NCBI GenBank assembly: GCA_024638355.1
Contig: JAHEKO010000066.1
Location: 1 to 12,619, forward strand
DNA from: Acidobacteriota bacterium
GTDB taxonomy: Bacteria; Acidobacteriota; Thermoanaerobaculia; Multivoradales; JAHEKO01
Length of the DNA stretch: 12,619 nt
Direction of reading: 5' to 3'
Numbering within the stretch: the first letter of the stretch is position 1; each line of letters opens with the position of its first letter. A model generated the notes under the pieces. The model saw nothing but the letters and a program-made list of their open reading frames with translations. It did no database searches and was not told the origin of the DNA. The position numbers and the translations under genes are program-made. Shown here piece by piece: positions 6,697 through 12,393 of the stretch.

Positions 6697-6944
6697 CGGA
6701 GCACCTCCTTCAGTCTCAGTTCGAGTGCGTAGCACTATTACATAGTTTGCACAACGTGGCGGTACAGGTCCGCTGGTCCGAATGGGGCGACGTAGGTAAC
6801 GGCGCGCCGACCGAGCCGCCGAACGATCGAGGCGATTGCCCGGAGCTCTCTCGCAGGGGCGTAGCGGCAGTCGAGCTCGTCCAGCCACTCAGGCCTCGGC
6901 ACAGAGCCTGGCGTGCGCGGCTGAGAGCCTCGAGAGGGGAGACG
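6697..6944 (-). other. Non-coding leader between tRNA-Arg(CCG) and the lipoprotein operon
   Basis: 248 bp without a convincing gene. Apart from the ribosome site, the notable feature is a short AT-rich island at about 6735-6750, which is unusual in this GC-rich window and sits 40-55 bp before the ATG at 6696, where a promoter would be expected. I could not fit a convincing pair of -35/-10 boxes with normal spacing. No obvious U-tract terminator follows the tRNA cluster. Confidence 0.4.
6703..6710 (-). promoter_or_regulatory. Strong ribosome binding site for the first lipoprotein gene
   Basis: AAGGAGGT on the minus strand lies 6 nt before the ATG at 6696, nearly perfectly complementary to the 16S 3' end. 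It settles the start in favour of the signal-peptide ATG over the longer open frame reaching 6888. Confidence 0.7.
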
Positions 6945-7021
6945 TGGTGCGCCCTAGAGGATTCGAACCTCTGACCTACAGCTCCGGAGGCTGTCGCTCT
7001 ATCCAGCTGAGCTAAGGGCGC
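6945..7021 (-). tRNA. tRNA-Arg (anticodon CCG)
   Basis: A full cloverleaf can be drawn on the minus strand: acceptor GCGCCCT (7021-7015) with AGGGCGC (6955-6949), TA then D-arm GCTCAGCTGGATAGAGC, anticodon stem ACAGC/GCTGT around loop CTCCGGA (anticodon CCG), and T-arm AGAGG-TTCGAAT-CCTCT. The discriminator is A and the 3' CCA is encoded (6947-6945). It is the last of four tandem tRNA genes, 13 bp after tRNA-His. Confidence 0.97.
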
Positions 7022-7034
7022 ACTGGGAAGGAAC

Positions 7035-7110
7035 TGGGGTGAGTGAGGGGATTCGAACCCCCAACCACCTGAGCCACAGTCAGGTGCTCTACCATTGAGC
7101 TACACTCACC
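7035..7110 (-). tRNA. tRNA-His (anticodon GTG)
   Basis: Acceptor GTGAGTG (7109-7103) pairs with CACTCAC (7045-7039), D-arm GCTCAATGGTAGAGC, anticodon stem CCTGA/TCAGG around CTGTGGC (anticodon GTG), T-arm GGGGG-TTCGAAT-CCCCT. The His identity element is present: an extra G at -1 (7110) opposite discriminator C (7038). The CCA is encoded (7037-7035). Confidence 0.97.
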
Positions 7111-7306
7111 ACCCTCGAACGGCCGATTATGCATTGGCCCCCAACGATTCGCAATTCGCGTCTCTAGGCCCGCGCAGCGAGCGCCAGCGATGCGACCACC
7201 GCCAAGCCCAGCCCACCGCGAGGGATTCGCTACGAGCAGTGGCGACTTCCGTCGCCACTGCGACCTCCGAAGCCCTCCTGGCAGGCCGAGTGAGCGCCAG
7301 CGAACT
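7111..7306. other. 196-bp spacer between tRNA-Arg(TCT) and tRNA-His
   Basis: No gene is seen. The spacer holds both hairpins described separately and two copies of the 12-mer GAGCGCCAGCGA (7179-7190 and 7292-7303), in the same orientation, each lying inside an inverted repeat (a short CGCA/TGCG pair around the first, the 15-bp repeat around the second). The other spacers in the cluster are only 13-14 bp, so this is an insertion-like interruption of an otherwise compact tRNA operon. Confidence 0.6.
7236..7261 (-). repeat. Perfect 11-bp hairpin with GNRA-type tetraloop in the tRNA spacer
   Basis: GCAGTGGCGAC and its exact reverse complement are separated by 4 nt. On the strand that carries the tRNAs, the loop reads GGAA, a GNRA tetraloop. 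No T-run follows in the direction of tRNA transcription, so it is not a classical intrinsic terminator; an RNA processing or stability element is possible. Confidence 0.75.
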
Positions 7307-7322
7307 TGGCCTGCCAGGAGGG
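7273..7322 (-). repeat. 15-bp perfect inverted repeat that includes the 3' end of tRNA-Arg(TCT)
   Basis: CCCTCCTGGCAGGCC at 7273-7287 is the exact reverse complement of 7308-7322, with a 20-nt loop. The second arm is tRNA-Arg(TCT) nucleotides 61-75: the 3' strand of the T-stem, the 3' strand of the acceptor, the discriminator and the first two bases of CCA. In the precursor RNA this downstream antisense copy could pair with the tRNA 3' end and compete with cloverleaf folding or shield the end from processing. Confidence 0.8.
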
Positions 7323-7383
7323 ATTCGAACCCCCGACCCGCGGCTTAGAAGGCCGCTGCTCTATCCAACTGAGCTACTGGCAG
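7307..7383 (-). tRNA. tRNA-Arg (anticodon TCT)
   Basis: Acceptor CTGCCAG (7383-7377) pairs with CTGGCAG (7317-7311), TA, D-arm GCTCAGTTGGATAGAGC, anticodon stem GCGGC/GCCGC around loop CTTCTAA (anticodon TCT), T-arm GGGGG-TTCGAAT-CCCTC with one G-T wobble, discriminator G and encoded CCA (7309-7307). Nucleotides 61-75 form one arm of a 15-bp perfect inverted repeat with sequence just downstream of the gene (see the repeat at 7273-7322). Confidence 0.97.
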
Positions 7384-7397
7384 GTGTCGAGGCACCG

Positions 7398-7474
7398 TGG
7401 TCGGGGCGGCCAGATTTGAACTGACGACCCTCTGCTCCCAAAGCAGATGCGCTACCAGGCTGCGCCACGCCCCG
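7398..7474 (-). tRNA. tRNA-Pro (anticodon TGG)
   Basis: Acceptor CGGGGCG (7474-7468) pairs with CGCCCCG (7408-7402), TG, D-arm GCGCAGCCTGGTAGCGC typical of tRNA-Pro, anticodon stem TCTGC/GCAGA around TTTGGGA (anticodon TGG), T-arm with TTCAAAT loop, discriminator A and encoded CCA (7400-7398). It is the first gene of the cluster, 32 bp after the pseudo-receiver gene and 14 bp before tRNA-Arg(TCT). Confidence 0.97.
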
Positions 7475-7506
7475 TCTGGACAGCAATCCTAGCAGGCAGG
7501 CGGCCG

Positions 7507-7866
7507 TCAGCAGTCCCAGCCCGGAGCAGGCGGAAACGACAGGGCCCTCGCGCATCGCGCCGCCAAACGGAACTCCGAATCTCGCCTGTCATCGTAGGGA
7601 GCCAGGAAGAGCACCGGGAGCTCGGGGAGCCAGGTGTTGATGATCCGGGCGAAGCCGACGCCGACGAGGTCGGGCAGCTCCAGGGTCACGATGACGAGGT
7701 CGACCGCGGTGGACTCTTCGGTCAGAAAGTCGAGCCCCTTGCTCTGGGTCGACGCCTCGAAGACCCTCATGCCCAGGGCGAGCAGGCGCCGGCAGAGCTT
7801 GCTCCTGGCCGCCGACTCGGGCGCCAGCACGAGAACGGTCTTCTGCGACAGGTCGAAACCGGACAT
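7507..7866 (-). CDS. Degenerate response-regulator receiver (pseudo-receiver) domain protein
   Basis: 119 residues with a CheY-like alternating alpha/beta pattern: KTVLVLAPESAARSKLCRRL, MRVFEAS, VDLVIVTLELPDLVGVGFAR, ELPVLFLAPYDD. All positions needed for phosphotransfer seem lost: the acidic pair after strand 1 reads AP rather than DD, the phospho-acceptor Asp in the DLVI.D..LP motif is Thr61, and the strand-5 Lys-Pro is absent (the protein ends SFPPAPGWDC). It is therefore likely a phosphorylation-independent interaction module or a decaying gene, not a functional partner of a histidine kinase. The ATG at 7866 has a modest GAAGG site. There is no output domain. Its stop lies 32 bp ahead of tRNA-Pro on the same strand, so its transcript may run into the tRNA cluster. 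Confidence 0.75.
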   Translation of the reverse strand: MSGFDLSQKTVLVLAPESAARSKLCRRLLALGMRVFEASTQSKGLDFLTEESTAVDLVIVTLELPDLVGVGFARIINTWLPELPVLFLAPYDDRRDSEFRLAARCARALSFPPAPGWDC

Positions 7867-8000
7867 TGGCGTACCTTCGAGGAAGACGACGGGCCTCGAT
7901 GACCACCTCGGAGTGAATGGGGGGAACGAGAGGCGGACTTCTCATCGGGCCCGTCGCTGATCAACCTATCGACCGCTGACGATCGGAGCCATGACATCGA

Positions 8001-8017
8001 GCGCCAGTCTCTGGCGC
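8001..8017 (-). repeat. 7-bp perfect hairpin just after the AraC-type gene
   Basis: GCGCCAG and CTGGCGC separated by 3 nt, beginning 9 nt after the stop of the regulator gene. No T-run follows, so an intrinsic terminator is doubtful; it may be a transcript 3'-end stabiliser. It shares the word GAGCGCCAG with the tRNA spacer repeats. Confidence 0.5.
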
Positions 8018-8026
8018 GATCTGCAA

Positions 8027-9031
8027 TCAGTTGCTGACGCGATAGGTGCCGGGCGAAACCCGCCGCCAGCGGCGAAACGCCCGATAGAAGGCGCTCGGCT
8101 CCGAATAGCCGAGGAGGAAGGCGATCTCGTGCACCGGCAGGCTGCGATCTTCGAGGAGCGTGGTCGCCAACGCCCGCCGCAGCTCTTCGAGAAGCACGGA
8201 GAACGACGTGCCCTCTTCGCTCAGCCTGCGCTGCAGGGTGCGCGGCCCCATGCTGAGCTCGCGCGCGACGCGCTCGAGAGTCGGCTCGCCGGCGCGTAAC
8301 CGGCGCCAGAGGGCGGCTCGCGTCCGGCGCGAGGCCGAGCGCTGTGAAGGCAGCGCCGCCAGCACGGTTTCGGCGTGATCCTCCAGGTACGAGCCCAGCG
8401 TGGTGTCTGCATCGGTTACCGGCCGCCGCAGATCGCGGCTGGCGAGCACCAGCGCCGGCCGCGGGCAATCGAAGCGCGCCCGCGTGCGCGGTCCCCCGAG
8501 CTTTGCCTTGCGTCCCGCCGGCTTCGGATAGGGATAGAGGATCTCCCGCGGCTCGAGCTTCGCCGCCGTCAACTCCTCGACGACGTTGACCACGGCGGCG
8601 AGGGCCCAGTCGATCGCCTGCGGAATCCTCTGGAGACGAGCGTCGGGCTCCCAGGAGAAGGTGGCGACGGCTCCCGCCTCCGTCAGCCTGGCTCGGTTGG
8701 CCTCGCTGAGCAACCGGCAGAAGCGAACCAGGCGACCCAGAGCGCCTTCGAGATCGACGCTGTGCATCATCAGGTAGCCGATCAGCCCGAGCTGCTGCGC
8801 GTGGGTCACCGCCCCGAAGCGGATCCCGAGGTCGGGCTCGGGCCGCGCTCGCAGCAGCTCTCGCCAGAGCTCGACGAAGCTGCTCACCGGCACCCGCGCG
8901 TCGGGATCTTGGAGATCCTTGTCGCGCAACCCGGCACTCGCCTGCAGCCCCATCCGATCGATCCCCATCTCCTCGGCTCGATCCAGGAGAAAGAGCGGCC
9001 CGCGAGCGATGGCCGTTTCAAGCGTCGGCAC
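8027..9031 (-). CDS. AraC-family transcriptional regulator (OruR/ArgR-type architecture)
   Basis: 334 residues, cytoplasmic DNA-binding regulator. The N-terminal about 190 residues match the AraC subgroup with an 'arabinose-binding-like' effector domain as in OruR-type regulators (motifs RVPVSSFVELWRELL, DLGIRFGA, GLIGYLMMHSVDLEGALGRL). The C-terminal about 90 residues hold the double helix-turn-helix: PTLERVARELSMGPRTLQRRL, then LEDRSLPVHEIAFLLGYSE, PSAFYRAFRRWRRVSPGTYR. The start is a GTG. It is 3 nt after the TGA of the ion-channel gene and in the same reading frame, with no separate ribosome site visible, so translational coupling to the channel is likely. Regulators of this type often sense small organic ligands such as amino acids; the ligand here is unknown. 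It may control its own operon or the divergent gene at 10145. Confidence 0.9.
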   Translation of the reverse strand: MPTLETAIARGPLFLLDRAEEMGIDRMGLQASAGLRDKDLQDPDARVPVSSFVELWRELLRARPEPDLGIRFGAVTHAQQLGLIGYLMMHSVDLEGALGRLVRFCRLLSEANRARLTEAGAVATFSWEPDARLQRIPQAIDWALAAVVNVVEELTAAKLEPREILYPYPKPAGRKAKLGGPRTRARFDCPRPALVLASRDLRRPVTDADTTLGSYLEDHAETVLAALPSQRSASRRTRAALWRRLRAGEPTLERVARELSMGPRTLQRRLSEEGTSFSVLLEELRRALATTLLEDRSLPVHEIAFLLGYSEPSAFYRAFRRWRRVSPGTYRVSN

Positions 9032-9034
9032 GGA

Positions 9035-10072
9035 TCACGAAAGGCCCCAGAAGCCGACAATGAGCAGCGCCGCCAGGTAGATCCACCGAGCCCAGCGATC
9101 GACGGTGTGGGCCCGCTCCTCGCGGCCGGTCTTCGCCAGGCGTCCGGTGAGGATGGCGGTGCCGAGCGCCCCGAAGACCAGGAAGGTGACCGCCAGCAGG
9201 AACTGGTCGGCGCGGGTCAGGTACGAGATCTCCGGCAACCTCAGCGTGACGCTGAAGCGGAAGGCGATCAGGGTGAAGACGGACGCGGTCGCGACCGAGG
9301 TCTGCGAGGGCAGAAACTGTGGAGGTATCCAGAAGACCGACCAGGCCATGCCCGCGATCAGCAGCAGGGGGAGGGCCACGCTCAGGACATAGTGTGCGAC
9401 ATCGCGCTTCGCCGTGAGCCGAAACGTCACACCGGCGAAGTGGCGCACGCCGCTCGGGCCGAGGAGCGGCTCCGGCTCGGGCTCACCCGCCTCGAGCCGC
9501 CACCCGGAGACGCTGGGCTCCGGACGCAGGCCGCTTCTGGGGTCGATCTCGAGCTCCAGCTCGTCCGGCGAATAGCGGTAGGAGACGACGCGCACCTCCA
9601 GCGTCTGGGTGTCGGCGGGGTACTCGCGCAGATCGAGGCGAGCTCCGAAGGTGCCGAAGTATCGCTGCTCGTAGGTGACCTCGCCCCGGGGGTCCACCCG
9701 CACGCGCTCCGGCAGGAGGGCGTTGACATCGCGCCGGTTGAGCGCGGCCAGCTCGGGCGTCCAGATCGTCGAGACCGGCATCGCCCTGCTGACCGGGAGG
9801 GTCTCTCCATCCTCGATGGCCAGGCGCACGTCGCGCCACCGCAAGCGCACGAAGATGTCCGCGGTGTACTCCTGATTGGGGTCGTCGATATCGATCACGT
9901 CGAGGACGTAGATACCGATGCTGACCCGGGTGGGAGTGCCCTGGGGATCGGGCCGCTCCGGCCAGGCAGCCCCGCCGGCCGCCGCGGTCGCGCTCGCCGG
10001 CGCCACGGCGAAGAAAACTGCCAGCGCCAGGTAGATCGCGCCCCCTCTCCCCGATCGGATTCTCGCTCTCAC
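9035..10072 (-). CDS. Prokaryotic pentameric ligand-gated ion channel (Cys-loop receptor superfamily, GLIC/ELIC-like)
   Basis: 345 residues. Signal peptide (IYLALAVFFAVAPASATA, residues about 13-30), then an extracellular beta-sandwich ligand-binding domain with the hallmark motifs VSIGIYVLDVIDID (about 50-63), IWTPELAALN (103-112, the W.P motif), and YPADTQTLEV (151-160, the F/Y-P-x-D-x-Q signature of the Cys-loop region, without cysteines as in other prokaryotic members). Four membrane helices follow: M1 about 227-249, M2 about 255-277, M3 about 286-309 and M4 about 327-344. From M2 Pro255 to Pro280 the spacing equals the -2' to 23' spacing of GLIC and glycine receptors. The GLIC pore glutamate at -2' is replaced by Pro, and 9' is Phe266. 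Start is GTG at 10072; no strong ribosome site is seen. It is co-directional and almost contiguous with an AraC-type regulator. Ligand and ion selectivity are unknown. Confidence 0.92.
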   Translation of the reverse strand: MRARIRSGRGGAIYLALAVFFAVAPASATAAAGGAAWPERPDPQGTPTRVSIGIYVLDVIDIDDPNQEYTADIFVRLRWRDVRLAIEDGETLPVSRAMPVSTIWTPELAALNRRDVNALLPERVRVDPRGEVTYEQRYFGTFGARLDLREYPADTQTLEVRVVSYRYSPDELELEIDPRSGLRPEPSVSGWRLEAGEPEPEPLLGPSGVRHFAGVTFRLTAKRDVAHYVLSVALPLLLIAGMAWSVFWIPPQFLPSQTSVATASVFTLIAFRFSVTLRLPEISYLTRADQFLLAVTFLVFGALGTAILTGRLAKTGREERAHTVDRWARWIYLAALLIVGFWGLS

Positions 10073-10144
10073 TTGCCAGCGGACTCTAGCAAGCCGGCGC
10101 GGTCGACCGGCTCCCGACCACGAAGGTCAGGCTAGAATCCGCCC
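10073..10144. promoter_or_regulatory. Divergent intergenic region between the ion-channel operon and the DUF4136-type gene
   Basis: Only 72 bp separate two divergently read genes, so both promoters must overlap here or extend into the genes. This is a natural place for the AraC-type regulator to bind. I do not see clear -35/-10 boxes or a convincing operator repeat by eye. Confidence 0.4.
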
Positions 10145-10747
10145 ATGCGCGCGATCCGGACACTGACCCTCGTACTCCTCTGCTGCGTCGCCCCACCGGC
10201 CGCCGCCCAGAAGATCTTCATCGACCACGACAACGCCACCGCCTTCAGCGAGTACAAGACCTTCCAGATGCGGGAGACTCCGAAAGACCTGCGCCGGGTC
10301 TCGCCGAAGCTGCACGACACCGTGGTGCAGAAGATCACCGAGTACCTGATCGAAGGATCGATGAGTCCGGTCACCTCGGATCCCGACGTCTACATCACCT
10401 ATTACGCCGCCTTCATCGGCGACATGCGGCTGGGGCTGAGCGACCTGGACTACGCCTACGGCAAGGGCTTCACCCCCGGCTCGTACTGGGAGGGCGGCGT
10501 CGGCACCCGCCAGGTGACCAAGAAGGAGTTCACCTTCAAGGAAGGCACCGTGGTGGTCGACGTCTGGGATCGGGAGCGCGGCATCCTGGTCTGGCGCGGC
10601 ATGGCCACCTCGGCGCTCAACCGCGACTACCACAAGAACGAGGTCAAGCTGGCCAAGGCGCTCGACAAGATGCTGAAGCGGTGGGACAAGATGTACGGCG
10701 GCCGCGCGCGCGCGATCCGCAAGCTCAAGGACGACCAGGGCGACTGA
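10145..10747 (+). CDS. DUF4136-type exported protein
   Basis: 200 residues. MRAIRTLTLVLLCCVAPPAAAQ is a signal peptide with probable cleavage AAA|Q; no proper lipobox is seen, although the paired Cys at 13-14 is worth noting because many relatives are lipoproteins. The mature part matches the DUF4136 pattern: a first strand with D.DNATAFSEYKTFQM, a helix preceding the D-V-Y-I-T-Y-Y-A core strand, the glycine-rich middle (GKGFTPGSYWEGGVGT), then GTVVVDVWDRERGILVWRGMAT and a final Lys-rich helix (LAKALDKMLKRW). The length is typical. The biochemical role of this periplasmic/outer-membrane family is unknown. It is divergent from the ion channel and convergent with the MltF-like gene, so it is a single-gene transcript. 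Confidence 0.82.
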   Translation: MRAIRTLTLVLLCCVAPPAAAQKIFIDHDNATAFSEYKTFQMRETPKDLRRVSPKLHDTVVQKITEYLIEGSMSPVTSDPDVYITYYAAFIGDMRLGLSDLDYAYGKGFTPGSYWEGGVGTRQVTKKEFTFKEGTVVVDVWDRERGILVWRGMATSALNRDYHKNEVKLAKALDKMLKRWDKMYGGRARAIRKLKDDQGD

Positions 10748-10831
10748 CGCCGCCGCGGCCTCGCCCGATCTTCTAGAGCTCGGTGAAGATGGGCCACGAT
10801 CGGCCACCGCCGCCTCTACCGGAGGTTCAGG

Positions 10832-12340
10832 CTAGGAGCTGGCCTTGCGCGCGGCTTCCCGGCGCGCCCGCTGTTCCTCGACCAGGCGGTAGGCGGCGTA
10901 GTACTTGTAGATGTTGCCGACGTACTGCACCGTCTCGCGGCCGATCTCCTCGGCGGCGATCAGCTCGACGTTGCCGAACCAGCGATTCGGATCGAGGCCG
11001 CGCTCTTCGGCCTTGCTCCGCAGGCGGCGGATCCGGTTCGGCCCGGCGTTGTACGACGCGAACGCGAACAGGACCTTGTTGCGCTTGTCGATCGAATCGT
11101 CGTCGAAATAGGTATCGAGAATCCAACGCATGTACTTGATGCCCGCGTGGATGTTGCTCTCGGCCTCCGAGATGTCCGGGATGCCCACCGACTGGTCGGC
11201 GGCGGTGCTCGGCAGGAGCTGCATGATGCCCACCGCGCCGACCGGGCTCACCACGCCCTGGTCGAGGCCCGACTCCTGGAAGCCCTGCGCGATCATCATC
11301 AGGTGGTCGAAGTCGTAGCGGTCGGCATAGTTGCGAAACACGTCGACCGTCGCCTCGAAGCGGCTGCGCTCGTCGGCGGCGAGCGCGCTGCGGATCCACT
11401 TCGTGTTTCCCCAGTAGCGTTTGATCAGGATGTTGCCGAGCAGTGTGCCCTGCTTGTGCTTGGCGACGAACCGGTTGACGACCTCTTCCATCCGCGGGCT
11501 GTTCTGGCGAAACGCCCAGGCGACCTGGCCGCCCTCGCGCACCGCGACGTCGGGGTGGAGGGACATCTTGTCGAAGATCGCCGCCCACAGCTCCGCCTTG
11601 TGCTCGTCGGTGACGACGGTCTCGATCAGGCCGGCGTCGAGCATCTCGAACAGGTCCTCGTCCTCGAGCGCCTCCTCCGCCTCGTGCAGCTCCATCTGCT
11701 CGAGGCCGTCGCGGGCGAAGCGCTCGTTCAGCGCGACCAGGCTCTCGAAGTAGCTGCTCGAACGGCGCGCGTAGACCGAGCGGCCGGCGAGGTCGTCGAC
11801 CGAGTCGAGCGCCGGCTGTCCCGGCGCGGTGATCACGATCTCGCGCACCTTCCTCGCGAAGGGGTCGGAGAAGGCGACCGATTGGAGGCGCTCGGGGGTG
11901 ATGGTGAGCCCGGCCGCCGCGATGTCGCCCCGGCCTTCGACCAGGCTGGGGATGAGGCGGTCTCTCGAGGTCGGGATCGGCACCACGTGGACCTTCACGT
12001 GCCCCTTGCCGAGATCCTCGTTGACCATCTTTTCGAACAGCTTGAGCGCCTCGTAGGTGATGCCTTGTTGAATGCCGCGCTCGACGAAGTAGTAGGTCCG
12101 GCTGTAGGGGACCAGGACGCGGATGACGCGCCGCTTCGCCAGGCCGTCGAAGTCGTCGGTGAAGAGCTGGTCGAGGCCGAGCTGGGCGGCGGCCTTGCTG
12201 CCGAAGGCAACGAGGTCCCCGGCGACTTCTTGCTCTGCATCGGCCGCCGGTGGGCCTTCCGCCTCGCGGTCGCCGCCCGCGGATGGCCCGCAGCCAAGAA
12301 GGAGAACAAGGAAAGGAACCAGAAAGCCGGGTCTTCGCAT
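10832..12340 (-). CDS. mltF: MltF-like lipoprotein: solute-binding domain fused to SLT lytic transglycosylase
   Basis: 502 residues. It cleaves the MurNAc-GlcNAc bond of peptidoglycan in the periplasm, giving anhydro-muropeptides. The N-terminus is a lipoprotein signal (FLVPFLVLLLGC, acylated Cys17). Residues about 72-310 form a family-3 extracellular solute-binding (SBP_bac_3-like) domain (RVIRVLVPYSRTYYFV, GDIAAAGLTITPERLQSVAFS, DLAGRSVYARRSSSYFESL, QVAWAFRQN). Residues about 340-480 form the SLT domain: AQGFQESGLDQ with catalytic Glu356, SPVGAVGIMQLLPSTA, AGIKYMRWILDTYF and AFASYNAGPNRI. This domain order is exactly that of MltF, where the N-terminal module regulates activity. Some relatives in non-enterobacteria carry the same order, so orthology with E. 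coli mltF is likely in architecture but not proven. It follows the potassium-channel-like gene by about 50 bp on the same strand. Confidence 0.9.
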   Translation of the reverse strand: MRRPGFLVPFLVLLLGCGPSAGGDREAEGPPAADAEQEVAGDLVAFGSKAAAQLGLDQLFTDDFDGLAKRRVIRVLVPYSRTYYFVERGIQQGITYEALKLFEKMVNEDLGKGHVKVHVVPIPTSRDRLIPSLVEGRGDIAAAGLTITPERLQSVAFSDPFARKVREIVITAPGQPALDSVDDLAGRSVYARRSSSYFESLVALNERFARDGLEQMELHEAEEALEDEDLFEMLDAGLIETVVTDEHKAELWAAIFDKMSLHPDVAVREGGQVAWAFRQNSPRMEEVVNRFVAKHKQGTLLGNILIKRYWGNTKWIRSALAADERSRFEATVDVFRNYADRYDFDHLMMIAQGFQESGLDQGVVSPVGAVGIMQLLPSTAADQSVGIPDISEAESNIHAGIKYMRWILDTYFDDDSIDKRNKVLFAFASYNAGPNRIRRLRSKAEERGLDPNRWFGNVELIAAEEIGRETVQYVGNIYKYYAAYRLVEEQRARREAARKASS

Positions 12341-12373
12341 GTGGGTGTAGAGCCTTTCGAGTAGTTGAGTGCC

Positions 12374-12393
12374 GGGGCGAGCTTCGCTCCTAC
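12374..12393 (-). repeat. REP-like palindrome with GTAG head overlapping a stop codon
   Basis: On the minus strand GTAG is followed by GAGCGA-AGC-TCGCCCC, an imperfect palindrome. A GTAG head next to a short imperfect hairpin is the layout of bacterial REP elements acted on by REP-associated transposases (RAYTs). The TAG is also the stop codon of the channel gene. Only one copy lies in this window, so assignment is tentative. Confidence 0.35.

Noticed and set aside
6697..6888. N-terminal extension of the first lipoprotein to a start at 6888
   Set aside because: The added 64 residues are Arg/Pro-rich and would bury the lipoprotein signal peptide; the ATG at 6696 has a near-perfect ribosome site.
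6747..6974. Short open frame on the plus strand between the lipoprotein operon and tRNA-Arg(CCG)
   Set aside because: It runs into the tRNA gene on the opposite strand, has no ribosome site and no recognisable protein features.
7273..7322. Attachment site of an integrated element at tRNA-Arg(TCT)
   Set aside because: The copy of the tRNA end is inverted, not direct, and there is no integrase or phage-like gene nearby.
8027..10072. Channel-AraC fusion by read-through of the in-frame TGA
   Set aside because: The topology of this channel family places the end of M4 outside the cytoplasm, so a fused DNA-binding domain would be on the wrong side; GTG re-initiation is a simpler explanation.
8375..10135. 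Long plus-strand open frame opposite the channel and AraC genes
   Set aside because: Both minus-strand products are clear family members; the plus translation shows no recognisable motif.
10748..10831. Possible bidirectional terminator between the convergent DUF4136-type and MltF-like genes
   Set aside because: Only very short self-complementary words (such as GGCC) are present, with no strong stem and no T-run.
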